DNA of 64,000 bases from Haloferax larsenii JCM 13917 (GTDB lineage: Archaea > Halobacteriota > Halobacteria > Halobacteriales > Haloferacaceae): contig NZ_AOLI01000025.1 in assembly GCF_000336955.1 (NCBI RefSeq), positions 11,637 through 75,636 of the forward strand. Reading direction: 5' to 3'. Below are positions 52,357 through 61,331 of the stretch, one piece after another (the stretch's first letter is position 1; each line of letters opens with the position of its first letter). The position numbers and the translations under genes were made by a program. The notes under the pieces were generated by a model, which was not told the DNA's origin, made no database searches, and saw only the letters and a list, made by a program, of their open reading frames with translations.

Positions 52357-54312
52357 ATGCCACGAGATAGTGACTCTATTCGAGAGCGAATCTACGCGAC
52401 GTTTGCAGACGATTCGCTCGACTTCGAAGCCTCCGTACAGACGGCGCTTGAGTACACTGCCAACTATCTCGGCGTCGAGTACGGCTTTTTGACTCGAATC
52501 GAAAGCGGCGAGCAACGCATACTGCAGGCCGTTGGCTCGCACGAACTCCTCCAACCCGGTGAGTCGTGTCCGCTCGAACAAGCCTACTGTCGGCGGACGA
52601 TAGAGATTCCGGGAACGCTGAGCACCCAAGACGCCGCAGCGTCTTCCGCCGTCTCAACAGAGGCGTTCGAAACGTTCGAACTCGGGTGCTACATCGGCAC
52701 GAAAGTCGTCGTCGACGACGAGGTGTACGGTACTGTCTGCTTCGGCGACTCGGACCCACGTGGCGAGTCGTTTTCCGAATCCGAGGGCATGCTGGTCGAA
52801 CTCGTCGGGCAACTGGTCTCTCAGGCGCTCGAACGACGAGCCTATCAGCAGACGCTCGCAGACCAGAACCGACAACTCGAAACCGAACGCCAAACGTTCG
52901 AGGAGATTGCCGAGACGACGTTCGACGTAATCTACCGAATCAACATTCAAGGGCTGTTTACGTACGCTTCCTCGTCGATCGAGCGCGTCACCGGCTACAC
53001 ACCAGACGAACTGGTCGGAACGTCGTTTACCGAATATGTCCGTGAGTCGTCGCTGCCGCAGACTATCGAGGCCTTCGACCAACTACTGGGCGGTGATCCG
53101 GTCGAACATCTCGAACTTGAGTTCGAAACGAAGGGCGGCGGGACTGTCACGCTGGAAGTCAATGCACGCCCCATCTACAGTGACGGCACGGTCAGATTGA
53201 TTCAGGGAGTGGCCCGCGATATCTCGAAACGAGTCGAACAGGAACGCGAACTTCGGCTTCAACACCGGGCGCTCGAAGACACGGATGTCGGCATCACTAT
53301 CGCCGAAGCGGCGAACCCGGAGTTCGTCATCACCTATGCGAACGAAGCCTTCGAAGCGTTGACCGGCTATTCACGCGACGATATCACTGGACACCCGTAT
53401 CGTGATTTCTTCGCGGAGGGCACCAAGTCTACGGAAGCAGGCGATATCAGTGAGGTGCTAGCGACGGGCGATTCCAGCGTGTTCGACCTACTCGTCACTC
53501 GGCAGGACGACACACCCCTCTGGTGCCGTACGTCTATCAGCCCCGTCACAGACGAGTTCGGCGAGGTGACACACTACGTCGGATTCCACGAAAACGTCAC
53601 CGAGGAAAAGCGAACTGTCCGGTTGGTCGAACTTCTCAACCGAGTTCTCAGACACAACTTGCGAAACAGTATGAACGTCATCCTCGGGAACATCGAGTTG
53701 TTGAACGACCCTGAGATGGCGTCCGTAGCTATCGGCCGTATCCGTGAACGCGGACACGACTTGGTTCGGTTGAGCGAACGCGCTCAGGAACTGAAGCGGT
53801 ACGCACATCGGGAACGCGACCCGCAGCGTCTCGACCCGAAAGAACTCGTCGCTCGTATCGTCGAGCAACACGAGGCGTCGAACCCACAAGCCACAATCAC
53901 CGCCGACGTGCAGTCCGAACGCGACATCTGCGCCGGGAGCGAACTCAGTCGCGCGCTTTCGGAACTCGTGGCGAACGCGATTTCGCACCATCCCACTGAC
54001 TCGGCCCGCGTGTCGATATCGGTCGCCGACGCTGGAGACCAGATACGAATCGAAGTCGTCGACGACGGGGAGGGAGTCTCACCTAGTGAGACCTCGTTCG
54101 TTCAGATGGGACGCGAGACGGATTTGGAGCACGGGAGCAGTATGGGTCTGTGGCTGGTCAATTGGATTGTCACCCGATACGGCGGGTCGTTCCAAATCGG
54201 CCCTGCTGACGAGGACAACCAGGGGACGCGTGCGACGATTCTCGTCCCGTCTATCGACGCCGAGACCAGTGTCGAAGCGGCGGCGAAGCCATCGACAGCA
54301 CTCTTCTGGTAA
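52357..54312 (+). CDS. PAS/GAF sensor histidine kinase
   Basis: This is a 651-residue soluble kinase. A GAF domain (about 20-165) with several cysteines is followed by two PAS domains (about 180-300 and 305-425). The dimerisation/phosphoacceptor helix holds H433 in RVLRHNLRNSMNVILGN, and the ATPase domain has ELVANAISHH, VDDGEGVS and GSSMGLWLVN. No response regulator is adjacent, as is usual for orphan haloarchaeal kinases. There are no membrane spans; signals are probably light, redox or small ligands bound in GAF or PAS. Confidence 0.9.
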   Translation: MPRDSDSIRERIYATFADDSLDFEASVQTALEYTANYLGVEYGFLTRIESGEQRILQAVGSHELLQPGESCPLEQAYCRRTIEIPGTLSTQDAAASSAVSTEAFETFELGCYIGTKVVVDDEVYGTVCFGDSDPRGESFSESEGMLVELVGQLVSQALERRAYQQTLADQNRQLETERQTFEEIAETTFDVIYRINIQGLFTYASSSIERVTGYTPDELVGTSFTEYVRESSLPQTIEAFDQLLGGDPVEHLELEFETKGGGTVTLEVNARPIYSDGTVRLIQGVARDISKRVEQERELRLQHRALEDTDVGITIAEAANPEFVITYANEAFEALTGYSRDDITGHPYRDFFAEGTKSTEAGDISEVLATGDSSVFDLLVTRQDDTPLWCRTSISPVTDEFGEVTHYVGFHENVTEEKRTVRLVELLNRVLRHNLRNSMNVILGNIELLNDPEMASVAIGRIRERGHDLVRLSERAQELKRYAHRERDPQRLDPKELVARIVEQHEASNPQATITADVQSERDICAGSELSRALSELVANAISHHPTDSARVSISVADAGDQIRIEVVDDGEGVSPSETSFVQMGRETDLEHGSSMGLWLVNWIVTRYGGSFQIGPADEDNQGTRATILVPSIDAETSVEAAAKPSTALFW

Positions 54313-54354
54313 CGCTCGCTCGCCGGCGTGCTCTCGTGACGTCCGTGGTCCGTG

Positions 54355-54798
54355 TCACTTCCTGACGACGAGAATCGCCGTGTTCTCGCGACGGTCCACG
54401 AACGAACTCCCGGCAGGTGGTTTCACGTCGACGACGAGCGTGCCGTCCTCTCTGTTTGCGCTGAGTTCGGCTTCGACTGTCGCCGTCGCCGTCCCGTCGC
54501 CGCCCGTCTTCTCTGCCACGACGTCGCCGAGTTCGGCAGTTCCGGATTTCACGACGACGGTCGCTCCTTCGACGGGGTTCCCCTCGTGGTCGACGACGGT
54601 GAACGTGATATCGTGAGTGCCCGGTTCGACGACATCGGGACTCGGCTTGACGTTGAGTTCCGACGTGGCGAGTCCCTGCACTCCCGAGAGCATGTTGAGC
54701 ATGACGCTCATGCTGGCGACGCCGACGACGAGTGCGACGACGAGACGAACTGGGAGTCCTTCGATAGCGCGCGTGTCTGACCGGAATGCTTCGAGCAT
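54355..54798 (-). CDS. Small membrane-anchored Ig-like protein
   Basis: This is a 147-residue protein. One N-terminal membrane segment (about 18-40: VRLVVALVVGVASMSVMLNM) is followed by an extracellular beta-sandwich (PSPDVVEPGTHDITFTVVDH, then GATVVVKSGTAELGDVV) of the carboxypeptidase-regulatory/Ig-like type. The arrangement (short charged N-terminus, H-domain, exported sandwich) resembles pilin-like proteins, but the PibD site is not clear. The TATA tttatata (54821-54828, minus) gives a leaderless start. Confidence 0.83.
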   Translation of the reverse strand: MLEAFRSDTRAIEGLPVRLVVALVVGVASMSVMLNMLSGVQGLATSELNVKPSPDVVEPGTHDITFTVVDHEGNPVEGATVVVKSGTAELGDVVAEKTGGDGTATATVEAELSANREDGTLVVDVKPPAGSSFVDRRENTAILVVRK

Positions 54799-54820
54799 GG
54801 GCCGTCTGGCCGCGGTTTCG

Positions 54821-54828
54821 TATATAAA
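54821..54828. promoter_or_regulatory. Bidirectional TATA between the Ig-like and HerA-like genes
   Basis: tatataaa on the plus strand reads TTTATATA on the minus strand. It is 23-30 bases before the Ig-like ATG at 54798, and 46-53 bases before the HerA-like ATG at 54874. It may serve both genes. Confidence 0.5.
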
Positions 54829-54873
54829 CCCTCGTCCGGGGGTTCAAGTCGGAAGCCGGGACCACGAGGTCCC

Positions 54874-55953
54874 ATGCACGTTATCGGCCGCGACGCAGAC
54901 GCAGGCGGCCCAGTCTGTGACCTCGGAACGTACCGCGCCCGCGACGGGAGCACCGGAGCACCCGTCGGCCTCGACGTAAACCACCCTCACGCGGCGGTCG
55001 TCGTCGGCAAACGCGGGAGCGGGAAGTCGCACACGCTCGGCGTCGTCGCCGAAGGGCTAGCTCGCGCCGAGGGTGTCGCACCAATCGTCGTGGACCCGAT
55101 GGGTGTCTTTTCGGGACTCACGGCTGCCCCAATCGATGGAACGGTCCATCATGACCCGACAGTCCGCGCAAGTGCCCTCCCGCCTAGCGCGTGGCCCGAC
55201 CTCCTCGGACTCGACCCAACTAGCTCGGTTGGGTCGCTCGTCTGGCAAGTCGCTGCTGAGACCGACTCACTCGCCGAGATGCAGTCAGCAGTCGCCGACG
55301 CCGACGTGACGGCCGCCACGCGACGGGCTGCCGCGAATCACCTCGCGCTCGCCGACTCGTGGGATGTGTTCGGCCCCGATGGGATAGCAGTCTCCGACCT
55401 TTGCAGCCCGACACCGGACGTCCTCGACCTTTCCGGGATGGACGAGCGCCCTGCGAGCGCCGTCGTTCGCGTCGTCGCCCGAGGGGTGTACGAGGCCCGC
55501 GTCGCAAGCGCGGTGGACCACCTCCCGTGGCTCCTCGTGGACGAGGCGCACGCCTTTGTCGGCGGCGTGGCAGACCCGGCGCTTCGAACGATTCTCACGC
55601 GTGGGCGCGCACCCGGTGTCGGACTCGTCCTCGCAACGCAGCGCCCATCTGCACTCCCCGATGTCGCCGTCTCGCAGGCCGACCTCCGCATCGTCCACCG
55701 GCTCACCGCCGGACCGGACGTGTCGGCGATGGCCGCCGCCGACCCGACGTATCTCGATTCGAATCTCGAATCTCGGCTCCCTCGAAAACTGGGCTGTGCG
55801 CTCGTCGTGGACGACACGACCGAATCGGTTCACGACGTACGCGTCCGTGAGCGCGACACGCCCGACGGTGGTTCGACACCCGTCGCGGTCTCGGAGCGCG
55901 ACGCGACCCCCGCCTCCGTTCCGACCCACGACGCTTCCGAAACCATGGAGTAG
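54874..55953 (+). CDS. HerA/DUF87-like ATPase
   Basis: This is a 359-residue P-loop ATPase. Walker A is GKRGSGKS (45-52), Walker B is LLVDEAHAF near 225, and LATQRPSALPDVAVSQADLR is the sensor motif. The HerA/FtsK fold makes hexameric DNA translocases. The typical HAS barrel of HerA is reduced or absent here, and NurA is not adjacent, so it is a short orphan version. Function in DNA processing is inferred. Confidence 0.87.
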   Translation: MHVIGRDADAGGPVCDLGTYRARDGSTGAPVGLDVNHPHAAVVVGKRGSGKSHTLGVVAEGLARAEGVAPIVVDPMGVFSGLTAAPIDGTVHHDPTVRASALPPSAWPDLLGLDPTSSVGSLVWQVAAETDSLAEMQSAVADADVTAATRRAAANHLALADSWDVFGPDGIAVSDLCSPTPDVLDLSGMDERPASAVVRVVARGVYEARVASAVDHLPWLLVDEAHAFVGGVADPALRTILTRGRAPGVGLVLATQRPSALPDVAVSQADLRIVHRLTAGPDVSAMAAADPTYLDSNLESRLPRKLGCALVVDDTTESVHDVRVRERDTPDGGSTPVAVSERDATPASVPTHDASETME

Positions 55954-55974
55954 TCCCTCCGGGTCAGGGTTGGT

Positions 55975-56310
55975 ATGGACCGCTCGGAACTCGCATTGGT
56001 CGCCGTCGGTGGCTTTCTCGGTGCGACGCTCCGCTATCTCGTCGGCGTCGCCATCCCCGGAACCGGCGGGACGCTCGCGGTGAACGTCCTCGGGAGTTTC
56101 GTCCTCGGGGCGTTCATCACCACCGTCTCGTCACGGCGAGCGCAGTGGCTCTTCGGGTCGGGAGTCCTCTCCTCGTTTACGACCTACAGCACGTTCGCCG
56201 TCCAGACGGCCGGGCTCTCGATGACCGGTGGCCTGCTCAACATCGGCGCGAACTACGCCCTCGGCTTCGTCGCCGCGGGACTCGGCATCGCCCTCGGGAG
56301 GCGACAATGA
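55975..56310 (+). CDS. crcB1: Fluoride channel CrcB/Fluc, first subunit
   Basis: This 111-residue protein has four membrane segments. Its motifs are GGFLGATLRY (12-21), NVLGSFVLGAF and SFTTYSTFAVQ, the Phe-box of Fluc channels. Two unequal copies assemble as a dual-topology-type heterodimer that exports fluoride. The stop overlaps the start of crcB2 (ATGA). It follows the HerA-like gene by 21 bases, too close for a fluoride riboswitch. Confidence 0.93.
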   Translation: MDRSELALVAVGGFLGATLRYLVGVAIPGTGGTLAVNVLGSFVLGAFITTVSSRRAQWLFGSGVLSSFTTYSTFAVQTAGLSMTGGLLNIGANYALGFVAAGLGIALGRRQ

Positions 56311-56663
56311 GCCTCACACTCACCTCGGCACTCCTCGTCGGCCTCGGCGGAATGGCCGGGGCGACCTCGCGGCACGTCGTAGACCAACAACTCGTCGGCA
56401 AGTGGAGTACCTTCACCGTCAACGTCCTCGGGAGCATCGCACTGGGGTTCATCGTCACTGCGCCCGTGGGCGACGTGACCGCGACGCTCGCCGGAACAGG
56501 GTTCTGCGGCGCGTTCACGACCTTTTCGTCCTTTGCGGTCGGTGTTGCCGAACTCGTGGACGTCGGCGACTACCGGACGGCCGCCTGGTACGCTTTCGGA
56601 ACGTTGCTGGCGGCGCTGGTCGGCGTGGTGATTGGTGGGGCGGTTGGTGGGAGTGTTGGGTAG
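56307..56663 (+). CDS. crcB2: Fluoride channel CrcB/Fluc, second subunit
   Basis: This is the 118-residue partner with GGMAGATSRHVVDQQ, NVLGSIALGF and FTTFSSFAVGVAE. The conserved Arg after GATxR is present. The two ORFs probably have opposite membrane orientations. The ATG at 56307 overlaps the crcB1 stop, so 1:1 synthesis is likely. No fluoride riboswitch was found upstream of the pair. Confidence 0.93.
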   Translation: MSLTLTSALLVGLGGMAGATSRHVVDQQLVGKWSTFTVNVLGSIALGFIVTAPVGDVTATLAGTGFCGAFTTFSSFAVGVAELVDVGDYRTAAWYAFGTLLAALVGVVIGGAVGGSVG

Positions 56664-56779
56664 GGCGTCGGCGAAAGGCCAGTTCGGTTCGTCTTTCGGA
56701 CGTGACTCTTCGAACAGTGCGGTGGATGCCGATTGGGCTGTTCCGGTACCGTTAACGGAATTCAATCATATATTTTGAC

Positions 56780-57040
56780 ATGAGCGTCGGTTCAGGTCTC
56801 GCCCTTCCCTTGCTTATCCCTGGGGTGTTCGTTAGCCTGCTCGGTGCTGTGATGCTGGTGAAACCACGACAGTCCGCGCGCGTCCTCGAACAACTGAACG
56901 CTATCGGGAGCAAACGCAACTTACGGACCGTCGAACCCGCAGACTGGAATGTCACGCTCACCCGGGCCGTCGGTGGAGTCATCTTTCTGATGGGGGTCGC
57001 CTTCCTGCTGCTGGTACTTTCGAGAGCCGGTGGAGGGTGA
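56780..57040 (+). CDS. Small two-span membrane protein
   Basis: This is an 86-residue protein with hydrophobic segments at about 8-28 (LALPLLIPGVFVSLLGAVML) and 64-83 (VGGVIFLMGVAFLLLVLSRA). The family is unknown. The AT-rich atatatttt lies only 7-15 bases before the ATG, so it cannot act as the usual TATA for this start. Before it CCGTTAACGG (56749-56758) is a perfect palindrome. Confidence 0.78.
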   Translation: MSVGSGLALPLLIPGVFVSLLGAVMLVKPRQSARVLEQLNAIGSKRNLRTVEPADWNVTLTRAVGGVIFLMGVAFLLLVLSRAGGG

Positions 57041-57067
57041 AGTCACACTCCACGTTGAATAATATAT

Positions 57068-57186
57068 CCGAGGCGGGAGTGCCGCGAGCGGAGCGAGTGG
57101 CACGTCGGCGAGGCTCTGCCTCGCCGGGATTTGAACCTCAGTCGCTCTGCTCGCTGACGCTCGCGTCGCTCCTTGGTTCAAATCCC
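57068..57186. repeat. tRNA-adjacent element with T-arm-like ends (copy 2)
   Basis: It starts with ccgaggcggga (57068-57078), identical to the 3' end region of tRNA-Asp. A hairpin GTGCC...GGCAC around gcgagcggagcgagt follows (57079-57103). Then gggatttgaacc (57126-57137) and ggttcaaatccc (57175-57186), a perfect 12-bp inverted repeat of the tRNA T-arm box, lie 37 bases apart. The region resembles 3984-4066 beside tRNA-His. Possibly relics of tRNA genes or of integration at tRNA 3' ends. Confidence 0.55.
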
Positions 57187-57262
57187 TCTGTGGGGTATTT
57201 ACGAGAATTACGCTCGCGCCAAGACGAGACTCGGCGCTTAGGAAGTAATTCATCGAAAAGTA

Positions 57263-57335
57263 CGCCCGAGGCGGGATTTGAACCCGCGTCACGACCGTGA
57301 CAGGGTCGTATGATGGGCCACTACACCACCCGGGC
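57263..57335 (-). tRNA. tRNA-Asp (GTC), second copy
   Basis: The reverse complement has acceptor GCCCGGG/CTCGGGC, discriminator G73, anticodon stem-loop CGACC-CTGTCAC-GGTCG with anticodon GTC, and T-arm GGTTCAAAT. It is identical along all 73 bases to the copy at 57365-57437 and is 29 bases downstream of it, so both come from one transcript. Confidence 0.95.
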
Positions 57336-57364
57336 TTACTGAAGTGAGTTTGCGGTACGGAGAG

Positions 57365-57437
57365 CGCCCGAGGCGGGATTTGAACCCGCGTCACGACCGT
57401 GACAGGGTCGTATGATGGGCCACTACACCACCCGGGC
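57365..57437 (-). tRNA. tRNA-Asp (GTC), first copy
   Basis: Same sequence as the copy at 57263-57335, giving a tandem identical pair. Identity over 73 bases but a diverged spacer points to a duplication kept by gene conversion or selection. The TATA at 57466-57479 lies 29-42 bases upstream. No CCA is encoded. Confidence 0.95.
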
Positions 57438-57465
57438 CCTCCGTCTGCAATCATTCGTAACCGAG

Positions 57466-57479
57466 GTTTATAGATAAGA
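57466..57479 (-). promoter_or_regulatory. TATA box of the tRNA-Asp pair
   Basis: On the minus strand cttatctataaacc is an AT-rich word with TATAAA, at the distance expected before a tRNA start at 57437. Confidence 0.6.
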
Positions 57480-57533
57480 CTTACCATCTGAAACGGCCTT
57501 GGCCTGCGGTACCGCGATTCCTGCCCCGAAGAC

Positions 57534-57542
57534 CTTTATATC
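57534..57542 (+). promoter_or_regulatory. Likely promoter(s) of the rpo operon
   Basis: ctttatatc here predicts a start near 57566 and a leader of about 140 bases. A weaker tgttaaat at 57631-57638 would give a leader of about 40 bases. Between them is a small hairpin (cttcgacgaag near 57613). The leader may be regulated, or one of the two elements may be spurious. Confidence 0.45.
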
Positions 57543-57704
57543 GGGATTTCCCATGCCAATACGTGACGATTCGCGCATCTCCGGTGCGTGACCTCCGGTA
57601 GCTCAGCCTTTCTTCGACGAAGTTGGGAAGTGTTAAATGGGTGGCTCCCAAAATCTGCCGTAGTATCCCGTGACAGCTTCTTCCAGCACCCAGCAGCACC
57701 ATAC

Positions 57705-57932
57705 ATGGTAGACGTAAGCCAACACAAACTGGTTCCGGAGCACACGGTTCTCGACGACGAGGAAGTCGAGAGCGTGTTGCAGGAGTACAACGTCGAGAAG
57801 ACGAACCTGCCGAAGATCAAGCGCAAGGACCCGGCGCTCCCCGACGACGCGGAGCCCGGCGATGTCATCAAGATCGTTCGGAATTCGCGAACGACCGACA
57901 AGGCGGTCGTATATCGATTGGTGATCGAATGA
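57705..57932 (+). CDS. rpoH: RNA polymerase subunit H (Rpo5)
   Basis: This is a 75-residue subunit beginning [20 protein letters not shown], homologous to the C-terminal part of eukaryotic RPB5. It contacts DNA downstream in the jaw. Start MVDV is chosen; the longer frame to 57588 runs through the leader. Its stop overlaps the rpoB2 start in ATGA. In haloarchaea rpoH heads the operon H-B2-B1-A1-A2. Confidence 0.95.
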   Translation: MVDVSQHKLVPEHTVLDDEEVESVLQEYNVEKTNLPKIKRKDPALPDDAEPGDVIKIVRNSRTTDKAVVYRLVIE

Positions 57933-59494
57933 ACCGACAAGCGCGACGCGAGGTCTCTCGCAAGTACTTCTCTGAAGAACGGCTCGCTGAACATCACTTC
58001 CGCTCGTTCAACGCGTTCCTCGAACGCGGCATGTCGGATGTCGTCGAGGAGAAGGCGACCATCGAGACGGACATCGGTGACAAGGAGGGCGAAGAGCCGG
58101 TCTACGTCGAACTCGGTGGCGTCCGCGTCGAGACGCCCCGTGTCCGCGAGGCCGACGGCTCTGAAGAACTTCTCTTCCCGCAGGAAGCGCGCCTGCGTAA
58201 CATCACCTACTCCGCCCCCGTGTTCATGGAGATGTCCATCGTCCGCGGCGGCGAAGAAGAAGAGGAAGTCGTCGTCGACACCGCCGAGACGAAGGTGGGC
58301 CGGATGCCCATCATGGTCGGCTCCTCGAAGTGTAACATCGCCGAACTCTCTGACGCGGACCTCGTCGAAATCGGCGAAGACCCCGTCGACCCCGGCGGTT
58401 ACTTCATCGTCAACGGTTCCGAGCGCGTCCTCATGACGTCCGAGGACCTGGCTCCGAACAAGATTCTCGCCGAGTACGACACGAAGTACGGCGACGAGAT
58501 TCAGGTCGCAAAGACGTTCAGCCAGCGCCGCGGGTACCGCGCGCTCGTTCTCTGTGAGCGCAACCGTGAGGGCCTGCTCGAAGTGTCGTTCCCGTCTGTC
58601 TCCGGGAGCGTCAACTTCGTCACGCTCGTCCGCGCGCTCGGTCTCGAATCCGACGAGGAAATCGTCCACCGCGTCTCCGAGGACCCGGAGATTGTGAAGT
58701 TCATGCTCGAAAACCTCGAAGAGGCCGACGTTCAGACCCAAGAGCAGGCCATCGAGGCACTCGGTAAGCGCGTCGCTGGTGGGCAGGGGAAGAACTACCA
58801 GCTCAAGCGCGCCAACTACGTCATCGACCGCTACCTTCTGCCGCACCTCCACGAGGAGGGCGCAGAAGAAGAGGAAGTGCGCATGAACAAAGCGTACTAC
58901 CTCTGCCGGATGGCCGAGGCGTGTTTCGAACTCGCACTCGGTCGGCGCGACTCCGACGACAAGGACCACTACGCCAACAAACGCCTCAAGGTCTCCGGCG
59001 ACCTGATGAAGGACCTCTTCCGCACTGCGCTCAACAAGCTGGCACGCGACGTGAAGTACCAGCTCGAACGCGCCAACATGCGTAACCGTAACCTCACGGT
59101 GAACACCGTCGTCCGTTCCGACGTGCTCACCGAGCGTCTCGAACACCCGATTGCGACCGGGAACTGGGTGGGCGGACGCTCCGGCGTCTCTCAGCTCGTC
59201 GACCGGACCGACTACATGGGTGTGCTGTCTCACCTGCGTCGCCTCCGTAGTCCGCTGTCGCGGTCACAGCCTCACTTCGAGGCACGCGACCTGCACGCGA
59301 CCCAGTGGGGTCGCATCTGTCCCTCCGAGACCCCCGAGGGACCGAACTGTGGGCTGGTGAAGAACTTCGCGCAGGCGATGGAACTCTCCCAGAACGTCGA
59401 AGACGAACAGGCACTGAAGCGAGAACTTGCGTCGATGGGTGTCGAGGGTATCCCCGGCATCGACAGCGTCGACGCCACACCCGCAGACGACTAA
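57929..59494 (+). CDS. rpoB2: RNA polymerase subunit B'' (Rpo2N)
   Basis: This 521-residue N-terminal half of the B subunit contains the protrusion and lobe domains, and [20 protein letters not shown] leads into the fork region. In haloarchaea and some methanogens the B gene is split, and here the break is between rpoB2 and rpoB1, one base apart (stop TAA 59492-59494, next ATG 59496). Start overlaps rpoH. Confidence 0.96.
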   Translation: MNRQARREVSRKYFSEERLAEHHFRSFNAFLERGMSDVVEEKATIETDIGDKEGEEPVYVELGGVRVETPRVREADGSEELLFPQEARLRNITYSAPVFMEMSIVRGGEEEEEVVVDTAETKVGRMPIMVGSSKCNIAELSDADLVEIGEDPVDPGGYFIVNGSERVLMTSEDLAPNKILAEYDTKYGDEIQVAKTFSQRRGYRALVLCERNREGLLEVSFPSVSGSVNFVTLVRALGLESDEEIVHRVSEDPEIVKFMLENLEEADVQTQEQAIEALGKRVAGGQGKNYQLKRANYVIDRYLLPHLHEEGAEEEEVRMNKAYYLCRMAEACFELALGRRDSDDKDHYANKRLKVSGDLMKDLFRTALNKLARDVKYQLERANMRNRNLTVNTVVRSDVLTERLEHPIATGNWVGGRSGVSQLVDRTDYMGVLSHLRRLRSPLSRSQPHFEARDLHATQWGRICPSETPEGPNCGLVKNFAQAMELSQNVEDEQALKRELASMGVEGIPGIDSVDATPADD

Positions 59495-59495
59495 C

Positions 59496-61325
59496 ATGGC
59501 TCAGGCACAGCGAGAAGCGAAAGTATACGTCAACGGTAGTCTCGTCGGGACGCATCCCGACCCCGAACAGCTCGCGGCGCAGATTCGCGAGGCACGTCGC
59601 CGCGGCGACGTCAGCCAGATGGTGAACGTCTCCGTCAAGGAGCGCACCCGCGAAGTCATCATCAACGCCGACGCCGGCCGCGCCCGCCGTCCGCTCATCG
59701 TCGTCGAAGACGGTGAGCCGCTCCTCGGCGACGAACACGTCGAGGCACTCGAAAACAACGAACTCGACTTCAACGACATGGTCGAACGCGGCCTCGTCGA
59801 GTTCATCGACGCCGAAGAGGAAGAAGACATCTACGTCGGCGTCGACGAGGACGAACTGACCGAGGACCACACGCACCTCGAAATCGACCCACAGCTCATC
59901 TTCGGTATCGGTGCCGGGATGATTCCGTACCCGGAACACAACGCCTCGCCGCGTATTACGATGGGTGCAGGGATGATGAAGCAGTCGCTGGGACTTCCGG
60001 CGGCGAACTACCGAATCCGTCCCGACACCCGACAGCACCTCCTTCACTACCCGCAGCTCTCGATGGTCAAGACCCAGACCACAGAGCAGATTGGGTTCGA
60101 CGAGCGACCGGCGGCACAGAACTTCGTCGTCGCCGTGATGTCCTACGAGGGCTTCAACATCGAGGACGCGCTCGTCATGAACAAGGGCTCTGTCGAACGC
60201 GCCCTTTCGCGTTCGCACTTCTTCCGTACCTACGAAGGCGAAGAGCGCCGCTACCCCGGCGGTCAGGAAGACCGCTTCGAGATTCCGTCGCAGGACGTGC
60301 GCGGTGCGCGCGGTGAAGACGCCTACTCGCACCTCGACGAAGACGGCCTCGTCAACCCCGAGACGGTCGTCGACGAGAACTCCGTCCTCCTCGGGAAGAC
60401 GTCGCCGCCGCGGTTCCTCGAAGAACCCGACGACATGGCAGGTCTCTCGCCGCAGAAGCGCCGCGAGACCTCCGTCACGATGCGCTCGGGCGAATCCGGT
60501 GTCGTCGACACGGTCACGCTGATGGAGGGTGAAGACGGCTCGAAACTCGCCAAGGTCTCCGTGCGCGACCAGCGCGTCCCGGAACTCGGCGACAAGTTCG
60601 CATCCCGTCACGGTCAGAAGGGTGTCGTGGGCCACTTGGCTCCGCAGGAAGACATGCCCTTCACCGCCGACGGCGTCGTGCCGGACCTCATCATCAACCC
60701 GCACGCGCTGCCGTCGCGGATGACGGTCGGTCACGTGCTGGAGATGCTCGGCGGCAAGGTCGGTGCGCTCGAAGGTCGGCGCGTCGACGGGACCGCCTTC
60801 CAAGGCGAGTCCGAAGACGAACTTCGGTCTGCGCTGGAAGAACGCGGCTACATGTCTTCCGGGAAGGAGGTCATGTACTCCGGTGTCACCGGCGAGAAGG
60901 TCGAAGCCGAGATTTTCGTCGGCATCATCTTCTACCACAAGCTGTACCACATGGTGAGCAACAAGCTGCACGCCCGCTCGCGCGGTCCCGTGCAGGTTCT
61001 CACCCGCCAGCCCACCGAGGGTCGCGCCCGCGAGGGTGGGCTTCGTCTCGGTGAGATGGAGCGTGACACCGTCATCGGGCACGGCGCGGCGATGGTGCTG
61101 CAGGAGCGCCTGCTCGACTCCTCCGACAAGGAGAGCGTCTACATCTCCGCGGACACCGGCATGGTCGCCGTCGAGGACCGCGACCAGCGCCGTATCTACG
61201 ACCCGGTCACGGGCGACGAGGACAACATCCACGAAATCGACATCAGCTACGCGTTCAAGCTGCTGCTCGACGAGATGGTCGCACTCGGCGTGCGCCCGCG
61301 AATCGAACTGAAGGACGCGGTCTAA
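59496..61325 (+). CDS. rpoB1: RNA polymerase subunit B' (Rpo2C)
   Basis: This 609-residue C-terminal half of B contains the hybrid-binding and wall domains. [20 protein letters not shown] binds the active-site region, and [14 protein letters not shown] precedes the C-terminal clamp. In other archaeal B' proteins a C-terminal zinc ribbon follows; here the equivalent region (about 549-578) has no cysteine, and I see none in the whole protein. Start ATG 59496. Confidence 0.96.
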   Translation: MAQAQREAKVYVNGSLVGTHPDPEQLAAQIREARRRGDVSQMVNVSVKERTREVIINADAGRARRPLIVVEDGEPLLGDEHVEALENNELDFNDMVERGLVEFIDAEEEEDIYVGVDEDELTEDHTHLEIDPQLIFGIGAGMIPYPEHNASPRITMGAGMMKQSLGLPAANYRIRPDTRQHLLHYPQLSMVKTQTTEQIGFDERPAAQNFVVAVMSYEGFNIEDALVMNKGSVERALSRSHFFRTYEGEERRYPGGQEDRFEIPSQDVRGARGEDAYSHLDEDGLVNPETVVDENSVLLGKTSPPRFLEEPDDMAGLSPQKRRETSVTMRSGESGVVDTVTLMEGEDGSKLAKVSVRDQRVPELGDKFASRHGQKGVVGHLAPQEDMPFTADGVVPDLIINPHALPSRMTVGHVLEMLGGKVGALEGRRVDGTAFQGESEDELRSALEERGYMSSGKEVMYSGVTGEKVEAEIFVGIIFYHKLYHMVSNKLHARSRGPVQVLTRQPTEGRAREGGLRLGEMERDTVIGHGAAMVLQERLLDSSDKESVYISADTGMVAVEDRDQRRIYDPVTGDEDNIHEIDISYAFKLLLDEMVALGVRPRIELKDAV

Positions 61326-61331
61326 CTACAC

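Noticed and set aside
55954-55974. Fluoride riboswitch upstream of crcB1
   Set aside because: Only 21 bases separate it from the preceding gene, too short for the aptamer, and no fold is seen.
57590-57625. Possible tRNA A-box (ggtagctcag) in the rpo leader
   Set aside because: No matching T-arm box, acceptor stem or anticodon loop can be drawn within 90 bases.
59127-61232. Minus-strand 701-residue open frame antisense to rpoB2/rpoB1
   Set aside because: Shadow of high-GC codon use opposite a gene with strong conserved motifs; its translation is Val/Asp/Arg-rich with no domain.
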